Positions 1 through 7,780 of a stretch of 14,482 nucleotides of DNA are shown here, in pieces. The translations under genes were made by a program, and so were the position numbers. Within the stretch, counting starts at the first letter, position 1, and each line of letters opens with the position of its first letter. This DNA comes from JBGSLN01 sp041740675 (GTDB lineage Bacteria; Pseudomonadota; Gammaproteobacteria; JBGSLN01), in assembly GCA_041740675.1 (NCBI GenBank), contig JBGSLN010000266.1, forward strand, positions 1-14,482. Reading direction: 5' to 3'. Under the pieces are notes generated by a model, which saw only the letters and a list, made by a program, of their open reading frames with translations, searched no databases and was not told the origin of the DNA.

Positions 1-113
1 TCAACATTCAGAATAATCTCACCTTGAAGTTTTTCACCTGCATTAGATCCATGATACTCTCCTAACCATTGTCCATGCATAAACTGTTTACACTTTGAAT
101 TTTGTTTTTCCAT
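1..113 (-). CDS. Unidentified protein, N-terminal fragment (cut by window edge)
   Basis: An open frame starts with ATG at 113 and reads leftward off the window edge, giving 37 codons without a stop. The visible protein begins MEKQNSKCKQFMHGQWLGEY and continues with Gly-rich, beta-strand-like sequence; no signal peptide or membrane segment is visible. I do not recognise the family. It sits after virD4 in the same orientation, where lvh islands carry lvr genes of unknown function, but I cannot match it to one. A candidate promoter at 144-173 and a perfect palindrome at 117-130 lie immediately upstream, so it may be transcribed separately from the secretion operon. No strong Shine-Dalgarno sequence is visible. 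Confidence 0.55.
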   Translation of the reverse strand, partial: MEKQNSKCKQFMHGQWLGEYHGSNAGEKLQGEIILNV

Positions 114-116
114 ATT

Positions 117-130
117 ATTCTTATAAGAAT
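117..130. promoter_or_regulatory. Perfect 14-bp palindrome between promoter and start codon
   Basis: ATTCTTATAAGAAT equals its own reverse complement. It lies between the candidate -10 box at 144-149 and the ATG at 113, around the expected transcript start and ribosome-binding region. It could be an operator or a small RNA hairpin; the sequence does not decide. Confidence 0.35.
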
Positions 131-143
131 TAAAAATTACCGA

Positions 144-173
144 ATTATATAATCAATATCGTTAACCAATCAA
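144..173 (-). promoter_or_regulatory. Candidate sigma70 promoter for the gene at 1-113
   Basis: On the minus strand a TTGATT box (168-173) and a perfect TATAAT box (144-149) are separated by 18 bases. The predicted start is near 137, about 24 bases before the ATG at 113. This fits the vegetative sigma consensus, but the area is AT-rich and chance matches are common. Confidence 0.45.
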
Positions 174-195
174 CTTTTATAGATCTTCAGCGGAA

Positions 196-2007
196 CTACT
201 TATAGAACTTATTCCTAAACCACCAACACTTCTTTGCCCTCACAGGCATCGCCGCTTCTAATAAAATAATCTCATCATCTTTTTTTAATTGCATGATTTC
301 ATCCGGTGTCATCAATGGCCGCGATTGAAAACTAGTATTTTTTGAGCTTGATTCGTGTTGTCCCATGCTTGAACTTGATGATCGAACTTTAACGGTTTTA
401 TTTCCTAAACTGGCTGAAAAGAATTTTGCGTCGTCTAAATCATTTAGAGCGAAGGCTATTTTCACTTTGGTATTTAAAAACCCTTTGGCATCGTGTTGGC
501 CGTAGGTTGAAATAATCTGTGAGAGGTATTGCACAATCACAACTGCACGCACACGGTAACTGCGTAAAAATGACATCCCTTCTTTGAGTTTGTTGATGCG
601 CGCCATATTACCGAATTCATCCAGTAATGCGAGTACGGGATAAGGCTCTTCGTTGAGGTTCGGCTCTGTTTGAGTTAACACATGAATACATTGGGCCCAA
701 AATAAAGTGAGTAAGGGCCGTAACCGTTCTTTATCACTGTCAGGAATATTTAAATAAATGCTCATTTTTTCTTGTCGTAATTTTCGTAAATCAAAATCAT
801 TTTTGCGGGTGGCTGCACGTACCATTGGATCAGCAAAGAGCGTCATCCGCGAATGGAAATCTTTTAAAATATTTTTTTGGGTTTTTTCAGCATCGCTATT
901 TAAGAGCGAATTGGCATTTTGATAAAAGACGGGATTATTGATCGCCTCTTCTTTCACTTGCACATAGAGCCATTCAAAAAAGTTTTCTTGCTTTGAGACA
1001 TCATGAAGTTCAGCGAGTGTTGCAATCCCATTCGTTTCGATTAAATAAATTGCAAGCAGTATGAATAAATCCCGAGCAGAGGTATACCAAAACCCACCAT
1101 CCACTCTTTCTGATGGAATTAAAATTTCTGCAATTAATTGCAAATCTCGAATCATTAAATTCGGATTATCGCTGACATAAAAAAATGGATTATAGCCATG
1201 CGTTTGTAGTTGAGGATTAGCAGGCGCAAAACAATACACCTGTTGCTGCAGTTTGTTTTGTCGAAATTCTCCCGTTAACTTGAAGAGTTCACCTTTTAAA
1301 TCATTAAAAATCCCTGATCCCTGCCACTCTAAACAATTGGGTATCGCAATCGCAGCGGTTTTACCGCTGCCGGTCGGTGCGGTCACTAACACACTTTCAA
1401 ATCCATTGAGTCGTAATATTTTTCCGTAGGCAATGCCTAGCACAATACCACTACTTGCAAATAACCCTGCACGGTACGTTTCTATCGCGGTTGCAAAATG
1501 AGCTTGGCCAAAAGTTTTCTTGGCCGCTTCTAATGCACTCATCGATTTCGTTGAAGCAATAAGTGTAACAACCAAACTTGCACCCAACGCACACAGAATA
1601 AATTGTGTCATGGCTTCACTGTGCAAGGGTAAAGTCGATATCAATTGATAGGTTGTCCAGGGATACCCAGTGATTGCACTTTGCGTCCAAAATCCAAATA
1701 CTATCAACGTCAATGTATTCACAATTAAAAAACCACTCAATCCTAAACAAACAGATTGACCAATCGCTCGTTGTAACCCACCTTGAACCATAAGAACGCC
1801 TGCCACACTGGCAAACGCTGTAAATAACCACGCAATGATAACAGCGCTATAAAACCCTTGGCTCGCAATGCGTATCCAATCCCACGGCAAAGGCCTATTC
1901 GGCAAGCCTAATAGCAATAGACTGATGACACTGACACCTTCATTGATACCAATGAAAATAACTACTTTTATTAAAAACAGTACACATCGTTTTGGAAATC
2001 TCATCAT
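196..2007 (-). CDS. virD4: VirD4-type coupling protein (LvhD4-like) T4SS ATPase
   Basis: This is a type IV coupling protein. In this family the inner-membrane hexamer receives the relaxase-DNA or effector substrate and feeds it to the VirB channel with ATP. The N-terminal part (about residues 10-155) has hydrophobic segments near 10-36, 52-76, 88-108 and 135-152. The cytosolic ATPase domain has Walker A APTGSGKT (about 211-218) and Walker B ALLDEFGNM (about 461-469), typical of VirD4/TraG. The C-terminal tail is Ser-rich, then basic and aromatic. Length, about 600 residues, is normal. The frame opens with TTG at 2010, right after the virB11 stop at 2011-2013; I prefer the ATG at 2007. Shine-Dalgarno is weak, so translation is probably coupled to virB11. 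It is the last gene of the secretion operon. Confidence 0.95.
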   Translation of the reverse strand: MMRFPKRCVLFLIKVVIFIGINEGVSVISLLLLGLPNRPLPWDWIRIASQGFYSAVIIAWLFTAFASVAGVLMVQGGLQRAIGQSVCLGLSGFLIVNTLTLIVFGFWTQSAITGYPWTTYQLISTLPLHSEAMTQFILCALGASLVVTLIASTKSMSALEAAKKTFGQAHFATAIETYRAGLFASSGIVLGIAYGKILRLNGFESVLVTAPTGSGKTAAIAIPNCLEWQGSGIFNDLKGELFKLTGEFRQNKLQQQVYCFAPANPQLQTHGYNPFFYVSDNPNLMIRDLQLIAEILIPSERVDGGFWYTSARDLFILLAIYLIETNGIATLAELHDVSKQENFFEWLYVQVKEEAINNPVFYQNANSLLNSDAEKTQKNILKDFHSRMTLFADPMVRAATRKNDFDLRKLRQEKMSIYLNIPDSDKERLRPLLTLFWAQCIHVLTQTEPNLNEEPYPVLALLDEFGNMARINKLKEGMSFLRSYRVRAVVIVQYLSQIISTYGQHDAKGFLNTKVKIAFALNDLDDAKFFSASLGNKTVKVRSSSSSMGQHESSSKNTSFQSRPLMTPDEIMQLKKDDEIILLEAAMPVRAKKCWWFRNKFYK

Positions 2008-2010
2008 CAA

Positions 2011-3036
2011 TCATTCGACTGCTTTTAAATTTCCATATTTATAATAAATACTTTGCACTTTGCGCCCTGCTGCTGTTTTGACAAGTTGCACGATAATATC
2101 AATCACTTCATGCAATTCATTTAAAATGTCTGCATCGGTCATGGAAGGCACATTATTTTGTTTGTACATTTGCGTCATTCGCATAAACGCTACCCGCGGA
2201 TTATTGGCGTGAATACTGGTGATGGAGCCTTCATGACCGGTGCTGCATGCACCGATAAAATCTAAAATTTCACGGCCGCGAATTTCTCCCATGATGATGC
2301 GATCAGGCCGCAAGCGTAAGCAACACTGCACCAGCGTTTGCATGTCGACATGTGCCGCACTTTGCTCACCCTTCGAGGCCAATAAATTCACTTGATTACG
2401 ATGAGGGATGTCAATTTCACGCGTGTCTTCCAGCGTGATGATGCGCTCATCACCCTCTAAATGACGCAAACAGGCATTTAAGAATGTGGTCTTGCCGCTT
2501 GATGTACCGCCAGAAATCACGATGTTCTTTTTTAATTGAATAGCAAGCCGAATAAATGCATCCCAATTTCTTTGCTGATACAATTGAATAAGCTGTTGTT
2601 CATTCTCAGGCAAATGAGCAAACACCGGTGCTTTAATATCAAAGGCCCTCGCCTGATTGTAAAAATGAATGTGCGCATAATTATCCAGCGTAAAATGGTG
2701 CACCACTTTTCGGCGAATGGAAAAGGTATACTGACTGGCGGTGGGCGGTAAGACTAATTGCACCCGCGAGCCATCCAATAAACTCCCCGATAAGAGCGGT
2801 GTTTTTGCAGAAAGCGTTTGCGCATTTTCATTGGCGATGAGTTGAAACAACATATCCAATGTACTGGGATTGAATTCAGGTACTGCATGGCATTGTAATT
2901 GTCCCTGTTTTTCTACAAACACTTCGCCTGGACGATTCAATAAAATCTCAGAAACCTCACCATCTTCTAAAAAGGGCTGTAACGGCGCTAAAAGTCCCGC
3001 CGAGCGCGGTGAAAAAAAGATTTTTTCTGCATGCAT
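2011..3036 (-). CDS. virB11: VirB11-family secretion ATPase
   Basis: This is the VirB11/PulE-type hexameric traffic ATPase, a cytosolic protein that works with VirB4 and VirD4 at the base of the channel. The N-terminal domain covers about residues 1-160. The RecA-like domain has Walker A GGTSSGKT (176-183), an Asp-box region EDTREI (203-208), Walker B IIMGEIRG (247-254) and the His box GHEGSITSIHAN (267-278), all intact. Length 341 is typical. ATG at 3036 directly follows the virB10 stop (3037-3039), with only a weak GAG-type ribosome site, so coupling to virB10 is likely. The stop at 2011-2013 lies 3 bases from the virD4 ATG. Confidence 0.96.
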   Translation of the reverse strand: MHAEKIFFSPRSAGLLAPLQPFLEDGEVSEILLNRPGEVFVEKQGQLQCHAVPEFNPSTLDMLFQLIANENAQTLSAKTPLLSGSLLDGSRVQLVLPPTASQYTFSIRRKVVHHFTLDNYAHIHFYNQARAFDIKAPVFAHLPENEQQLIQLYQQRNWDAFIRLAIQLKKNIVISGGTSSGKTTFLNACLRHLEGDERIITLEDTREIDIPHRNQVNLLASKGEQSAAHVDMQTLVQCCLRLRPDRIIMGEIRGREILDFIGACSTGHEGSITSIHANNPRVAFMRMTQMYKQNNVPSMTDADILNELHEVIDIIVQLVKTAAGRKVQSIYYKYGNLKAVE

Positions 3037-4167
3037 TTACTCGCTTTCTCCCTGTGAGTTTAGGGCATTCAATACTTGATAAAAACTTAAGTCATGTGCT
3101 ACAAAAACAATAATATTCGCACCTTGGTAAACCGTCAGCGTCGGCTTGATGGCCACCGTACCGGTCAATGATTGTTGCGCGGATTGTTGAAACGATTGCG
3201 AAATGGCTTGACGGTACATCGACGCCGAATTATTTTCATCATCGGGTGAGACACCCACATTAGCAGCTCCTGCGCCTAATACCGATAAAAGTGCAGCTTC
3301 ACCAAACTGCGCAAAGAAATGGGTATTCACACTGTCTGCCTCCATCCCTGCGGCGCCTAGCGCATCAGCGCCTGGGCTGTTGATTTGTATGGTTATTCCA
3401 TTGGGCAATATCACACGGTTCCATATCACAAATACGCGTGTCATGCCTTGCATCACCGCAGAAGAGTATTGCCCAATTAAACGGCTGCCGGCTGGAATTA
3501 AAGGCTTTTCTCCCACATACGCATAGACAGGTTCAGAAATCACTGCACGCACCATGCCAGGTAAATCAGAATCCACAGCGGTTTCCAACACCGCATGCAT
3601 AAATTCACCACTGGCAATGGTATCTTCTGGATGCACAATTTGAGTGGCGCTGAGTGTGGTAAATCCTGATGCTTGATTGCCAAAGCGTGAATAACCATCA
3701 TTACCGACAAAGGTCGCTGGTTGTGACTCATTATTCGCACCACTCATCGAGGATGGATTTGAAATAGAGGCTGCATACATTTTAGTGGGCGCATTTTGCC
3801 GTGCCAGATAATTTTGAGTCGTATTTTGCGGCATTGTGCTTTGTACCATCGGTTGTTCCACGGGTGGCGGTGCTAAGGTGGTTTCTTCACTTTTTAATTG
3901 AGCTAAATTCGCTTGCAGCTCCATTTCTGCGGATTGCATCTGGTTTAATGCCGTGGTTGACACGGCTGGAACCGTTGTTGTTTTTTTATGGGAAGCCCAC
4001 AAAAAGATGAGTCCTAGAATAATCGTCACACTGATAATGCCAAACCATTGGCCCCATTTTTTATACATGGCGGGGTATGCGTCTTTATTCACGTGTGATT
4101 GAGCTTTGATAGCGGTATCAGTCTCCCGTTGTGCGTCGGTCAACTCTTCAAAAGGTTTATTGGGCAT
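3037..4167 (-). CDS. virB10: VirB10-family T4SS scaffold protein (TrbI-like)
   Basis: VirB10 spans the envelope, linking the inner-membrane ATPases to the outer-membrane core ring. It has a cytosolic N-terminus, one membrane segment (about residues 41-60), a Gln/Pro-containing linker with APPPVEQP (about 99-106), and a C-terminal TrbI domain. The domain has the family signatures AGSRLIGQY, RVFVIWNRVILPNG and a Gly/Ala-rich antenna region near FFAQFGEAALLSVLGAGAA. The open frame extends to a GTG at 4182 that overlaps the virB9 stop. I choose the ATG at 4167 because GGAGG lies 7 bases upstream. This gives 376 residues, normal for the family. Confidence 0.95.
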   Translation of the reverse strand: MPNKPFEELTDAQRETDTAIKAQSHVNKDAYPAMYKKWGQWFGIISVTIILGLIFLWASHKKTTTVPAVSTTALNQMQSAEMELQANLAQLKSEETTLAPPPVEQPMVQSTMPQNTTQNYLARQNAPTKMYAASISNPSSMSGANNESQPATFVGNDGYSRFGNQASGFTTLSATQIVHPEDTIASGEFMHAVLETAVDSDLPGMVRAVISEPVYAYVGEKPLIPAGSRLIGQYSSAVMQGMTRVFVIWNRVILPNGITIQINSPGADALGAAGMEADSVNTHFFAQFGEAALLSVLGAGAANVGVSPDDENNSASMYRQAISQSFQQSAQQSLTGTVAIKPTLTVYQGANIIVFVAHDLSFYQVLNALNSQGESE

Positions 4168-4181
4168 CGTTTTTCCTCCCA

Positions 4182-4982
4182 CTACTTTGATTGCGTTTGC
4201 TGGATGAGCGCATTATTAAAAATACTGGCAACTGCATACTTTCCTGCGCGTAAGGTAAACTGAGGCGCGACTTCTTGAATGACCATATAATTTCCTGAAC
4301 GCCGGTAATTCACCACGGATTCATCACCTTCTGTATTATTAACGGCAAAAATCGCTGGAATGAGTTGATTTGGCCGCAATTGTAGATAGGTAAATTTGCC
4401 ATCATCAAACACATGCAATGGCATAATGGAACCCGCACCATTAAAACTGTAGTTCCAGTTGTAATCAGTGGGTTTTGTAAAGGCATTTAAAATACTGTGA
4501 TTGACTAATGTCTGATAATGCAATTTAGCGAGCAAGGCTTCCTTTTCTTCTTCGGGATAGACAAACTGTATCGCATACGTTTCTCCTGTCCTACTGGCAT
4601 TCGTGGCTGACTGGCTGGCTAAGACAAACCGATAGTACCGTCGCTTTCCCGTATTATCCAACGTAGTGACGATTAAATTACTGTGTGAACCTACAAGGGT
4701 AGGTTTGATGTTTAAGACATTCGGCAACCCTTTATCGATATTAATCGTCCAAGCAGCGGCATCACCGCCTTCGACATCAACGATTTGTTCATTTTGCCCA
4801 ACGATAATTTGGGTTGTAATAAAGGTGCTGCCATTGACGGATATCACTTGGTTCGGCTGGAATGCGACTACTTTAATTCGACTGTCTGTTGCCAAACTTC
4901 TTGGGTTTTCCAATGCAAATGCGGTGTGACTTGAGAGTAACAGTACGGTTAGCAGCATGAATACCTGTTTATTAAATTTCAT
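4182..4982 (-). CDS. virB9: VirB9-family outer-membrane core protein
   Basis: VirB9 is a periplasmic component of the outer-membrane core complex with VirB7 and VirB10. The first 23 residues form a signal peptide ending TAFA, cut before LENP. The C-terminal domain shows the CagX/VirB9 pattern: DYNWNYSFNG, PLHVFDDGKFTYLQL, PAIFAVN, then VNYRRSGNYMVIQ and FTLRAG. The 266-residue length fits. ATG at 4982 has AGGAGA 7 bases upstream and lies 14 bases after the virB8 stop. The protein has no cysteine, so the VirB7-VirB9 disulfide described in Agrobacterium cannot form here. Confidence 0.95.
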   Translation of the reverse strand: MKFNKQVFMLLTVLLLSSHTAFALENPRSLATDSRIKVVAFQPNQVISVNGSTFITTQIIVGQNEQIVDVEGGDAAAWTINIDKGLPNVLNIKPTLVGSHSNLIVTTLDNTGKRRYYRFVLASQSATNASRTGETYAIQFVYPEEEKEALLAKLHYQTLVNHSILNAFTKPTDYNWNYSFNGAGSIMPLHVFDDGKFTYLQLRPNQLIPAIFAVNNTEGDESVVNYRRSGNYMVIQEVAPQFTLRAGKYAVASIFNNALIQQTQSK

Positions 4983-4996
4983 AGTTGTTCTCCTGA

Positions 4997-5785
4997 TTAA
5001 TTGGATACCTGTCGTTGTTCCACTTGAAATTGGGTGACCCTAAACCCATTCCAATTTTGCCAAGCCTCAGTCGGATCCGCAGGTGTACCGTTATAGACCC
5101 AACTGACTAAGGCGGTATAGGGTGTTGTTTGCGCCACACCGTTTGAAAAAGTGGTGGTTACCGTGAAATTCACTTGGGCTAAATTTTGATGGTGAGTGAT
5201 ATGTTTCGCCGGTTCATTTTTATCAACACTGTCTAGAAACAAAACCGATGTGACCTGTGCGGTTTGTACGCCTTTACTTTTAAGCACATTAATGGGTGCA
5301 TTAGGATTGCTACTAGCCTGTTGATTGGCATAATCATCAGCGACACTGTCGGATGAGAGTAACATGATGAGTTCATACTGAGTTTGATAACTGAATGCAC
5401 TGTACGACTCACGGTTTATCACGTAGCGCACAATATCACTTTGCACTTCCGCCATGCTCATTGGAATAACGGGCTGGGTCGCGGGCATCACCGTCACTAC
5501 GTTATCAGGGTAATGATTAATCAGTAACGGCTCTAAATGCTGGTTAGGAATTAATAACACAATACTGATTAAACTTAATCCTAATAACGGTGCTAAGCCA
5601 AAAAGACTCATGGCACGCCAACGGTTGCGTGAAGCCACGGCCGTTGCATAGAAATCATCACTCCAACTCTGAGCCCGCGAAAAATAATCGTGTGTGTTTT
5701 TTATCGCCTTATTATTTTTGGGGTGTGTGTAAAATTGTTTTTTGCGAGGTACTTTAAAAAATCTTTGTTTGATTCGATTGAACAC
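4997..5785 (-). CDS. virB8: VirB8-family inner-membrane assembly protein
   Basis: VirB8 is a bitopic inner-membrane protein that contacts VirB6, VirB9 and VirB10 during assembly. A basic N-terminal cytosolic tail (about 1-58) is followed by one membrane segment (about 61-80) and a periplasmic NTF2-like domain. The stretch NRESYSAFSYQTQYELIMLL followed by a Ser-Ser-Asp motif is typical of the family. Start is GTG at 5785, with GGAGG about 10 bases upstream inside the end of virB6; the next Met in frame is in the membrane segment, so the GTG is well supported. The gap to the virB6 stop is 3 bases. Length 262 is slightly above the usual value. Confidence 0.93.
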   Translation of the reverse strand: MFNRIKQRFFKVPRKKQFYTHPKNNKAIKNTHDYFSRAQSWSDDFYATAVASRNRWRAMSLFGLAPLLGLSLISIVLLIPNQHLEPLLINHYPDNVVTVMPATQPVIPMSMAEVQSDIVRYVINRESYSAFSYQTQYELIMLLSSDSVADDYANQQASSNPNAPINVLKSKGVQTAQVTSVLFLDSVDKNEPAKHITHHQNLAQVNFTVTTTFSNGVAQTTPYTALVSWVYNGTPADPTEAWQNWNGFRVTQFQVEQRQVSN

Positions 5786-5788
5786 GAT

Positions 5789-6865
5789 TTATTGCCCTCC
5801 TCTTAATCGGCGTTGAAGGTGTTGATAGGCCGCCGAACTTTTTGATACCGTTTGTCTGGCTGCAGTGTGTCCGAGATGATTAATACCTCTCACCATGGCT
5901 CGGCCTCCGGCAAAACCTGCACCCAATAAATTCGCACCTGTTTTAGCGAGAGAAAGCCCAGACATGGCGCCACCGATAAATCCACCGATAGAGCCTGCCA
6001 GTAATTGAGTACCTGACGTTGCACATACCGAACCTCCAATCGCTTGTGCGATGTGAGATATTTTTAAAATAATCCCGATACTCATAAAACAGACCAGCAT
6101 GGTCGGTACAAATCCAACAATGGTGAGGTTTTTTTCATGGGTAAAATACACGTCTCCAATCGCCCATTGCGAAAAATTTAATGCAAGTGCAATCGTTGCT
6201 GAAATAAAAATGAGTAAAAAGCAGTACCCTGCAATCATGCCAAGCCAGCGGTCGAAAAAAGGTTGTGTGGGTTTAAATAAAGTGAAACTAATAAAGAGCG
6301 GCGCTGTCGTTAATAAAATTGCGAGCATCATTTTCGCGAGCACAATTTCAAACAACGCTATCAACAACATCGCATAACCAAACCCCCAAATTAAACTGGC
6401 GACCACCAGTGGCCCAAGATTAGAAATGCCACCCTGTGCCCAAACCCAGCTGCCTATCTTCGTAAATTCAATCAGCACCGATTGCATCGCACCATTGATG
6501 CCGGTGCCTGCAAATTGCGGTAACGGAATAGGCGTTGCAGTAATCAGCCAATCCCCTATTTGCCCTGCCGCACCTTGAATGCCATTCACGATAAATTCAC
6601 TGAAAACACTCCAATTCATGGCAAATGAATAAATAAGTCCCACTCGCACAGCCCATTTCACAAAATTATCCATCGACAGTTTAACCCATCCTTGGCTAAT
6701 GGAAATTCCCATAAGGCACAGTGATAACACCACGGCAATGCCAAGTGGGAGTTCTAAATGATCGACTAACGTTTGATAGCCGTTATACACATACACATTT
6801 AAAATCGGATCGAACGCTTCTGTAAAAAATTCTTCAATCGCGTAACTATACAGTGGCATGGCCAT
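5789..6865 (-). CDS. virB6: VirB6-family polytopic inner-membrane channel protein
   Basis: VirB6/TrbL proteins form the inner-membrane part of the channel. I see about six hydrophobic segments, near residues 39-56, 70-90, 150-174, 176-197, 209-229 and 248-270, with a large loop between the second and third as in VirB6. The tail is Gly/Ala-rich and then basic (about 285-358). Length 358 is normal. ATG at 6865 has AAGGAAA 7 bases upstream; an in-frame Met at residue 3 is a minor alternative. It follows virB7, and its stop is 3 bases from the virB8 GTG. Confidence 0.92.
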   Translation of the reverse strand: MAMPLYSYAIEEFFTEAFDPILNVYVYNGYQTLVDHLELPLGIAVVLSLCLMGISISQGWVKLSMDNFVKWAVRVGLIYSFAMNWSVFSEFIVNGIQGAAGQIGDWLITATPIPLPQFAGTGINGAMQSVLIEFTKIGSWVWAQGGISNLGPLVVASLIWGFGYAMLLIALFEIVLAKMMLAILLTTAPLFISFTLFKPTQPFFDRWLGMIAGYCFLLIFISATIALALNFSQWAIGDVYFTHEKNLTIVGFVPTMLVCFMSIGIILKISHIAQAIGGSVCATSGTQLLAGSIGGFIGGAMSGLSLAKTGANLLGAGFAGGRAMVRGINHLGHTAARQTVSKSSAAYQHLQRRLRGGQ

Positions 6866-6881
6866 GAGATTTCCTTTTTAA

Positions 6882-7034
6882 TTACGATGGGCTCACGTCC
6901 CAACTATTAATCGGGGTTTTAGTGCAGTATGCTCCAAACTGTGGGCAGGGTGCGGTTAACTGCGTGGTTGCACAACCCGCAAAACTAAAACAGAGTCCCA
7001 CCCACAACAGTATCATCATTATTTTCTTATTCAT
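6882..7034 (-). CDS. virB7: VirB7-like outer-membrane lipoprotein, 50 residues
   Basis: A small ORF fills the gap between virB5 and virB6. The protein starts MNKKIMMILLWVGLCFSFAG and then Cys21, which sits in an FAGC lipobox, the signal for lipid attachment after signal peptidase II cleavage. The mature part has Cys30 and Cys37 and a PINSWD segment, a Pro/Asn-Trp type ending seen in short VirB7/TrwH proteins. In this family the lipoprotein anchors the VirB9-VirB10 core to the outer membrane. ATG at 7034 has a strong AGGAG 8 bases upstream and lies 11 bases after the virB5 stop. Size, lipobox and position all agree. Confidence 0.9.
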   Translation of the reverse strand: MNKKIMMILLWVGLCFSFAGCATTQLTAPCPQFGAYCTKTPINSWDVSPS

Positions 7035-7045
7035 CAGGATTCTCC

Positions 7046-7780
7046 TTAAGGTATCGTATTAAATTCAGCGGCCTCAGTGCTGGCTTCAATTTGTCTGGCT
7101 CCTTGTTGCGCCAGTTGTTCATTGAGCACCGTTTGCATTTTTAATTGTTGCACTTGGACATATGCAATTTCAGTTAATAAACGCCCATTCAAATCCGTAG
7201 CGGCTTTGGTATCGTTGGTTTTTTCAATGTTGGATGAGAGCGCGTAAATATGATTTAACTGTTGCTGAACATCATTAAAAGCAAAACTTGCATTAACAGA
7301 TGCAGCGTCATTGGTTTGAATTTCTTCTGCATACTCTTCAGCTTTTTGGGGTGATGCGCCATTGACATACGCGGTTTGCGATAACGTAGGATGCGCGGCC
7401 GTATAGCTTTGTAATAATTGCTGATAGCGCGCAGGATTTCCACCCGACAATCCTTGCAGGGCATCCTGCCACGTAGGCGGTGACCATTCCCGCTGGGCTA
7501 AATCTTCTACCGTATTGAGTAAGTTACCGTAACCATAATGCCCTTCGGCATCGGCACGCATCTGTTGAATTTGTTGATATTGCTGATTCATCAATTGGTA
7601 TTGTTGCTGCAATTGGGCATATTGTTGTTGTGCGACCTGTAATTGTTGTACCAACTGTTTATACACCATGGCGGTCTTACTCCATTCGGTCGGATCTTCA
7701 ACCATCAGCGCCTGACCACTCAGCGGTAGGATTGAAAAGACGCTTATCATCGCAAGTATAAAAATCCATTTGTCTTTCAT
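7046..7780 (-). CDS. virB5: VirB5-family pilus-tip or adhesin protein
   Basis: VirB5 is a minor pilus component, proposed to sit at the tip and contact the recipient. Residues 1-24 look like a signal peptide ending SGQA. Residues about 36-76 are very Gln-rich and predicted coiled coil (repeats such as QLQQQYQLMNQQYQQIQQ), as in VirB5/TrwJ helical proteins. The remainder is mostly helical. Length 244 is typical. The ATG at 7780 overlaps the virB4 stop in an ATGA arrangement, and AGGAG lies 8 bases upstream, so the two genes are translationally coupled. Confidence 0.88.
   Translation of the reverse strand: MKDKWIFILAMISVFSILPLSGQALMVEDPTEWSKTAMVYKQLVQQLQVAQQQYAQLQQQYQLMNQQYQQIQQMRADAEGHYGYGNLLNTVEDLAQREWSPPTWQDALQGLSGGNPARYQQLLQSYTAAHPTLSQTAYVNGASPQKAEEYAEEIQTNDAASVNASFAFNDVQQQLNHIYALSSNIEKTNDTKAATDLNGRLLTEIAYVQVQQLKMQTVLNEQLAQQGARQIEASTEAAEFNTIP

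Noticed and set aside
4168..4182. VirB10 start at GTG 4182
   Set aside because: GGAGG is placed correctly for the ATG at 4167, and the extension overlaps the virB9 stop codon.
6099..6377. Plus-strand ORF of 92 codons inside virB6
   Set aside because: It lies wholly within a well-supported gene on the other strand and has no recognisable domain.
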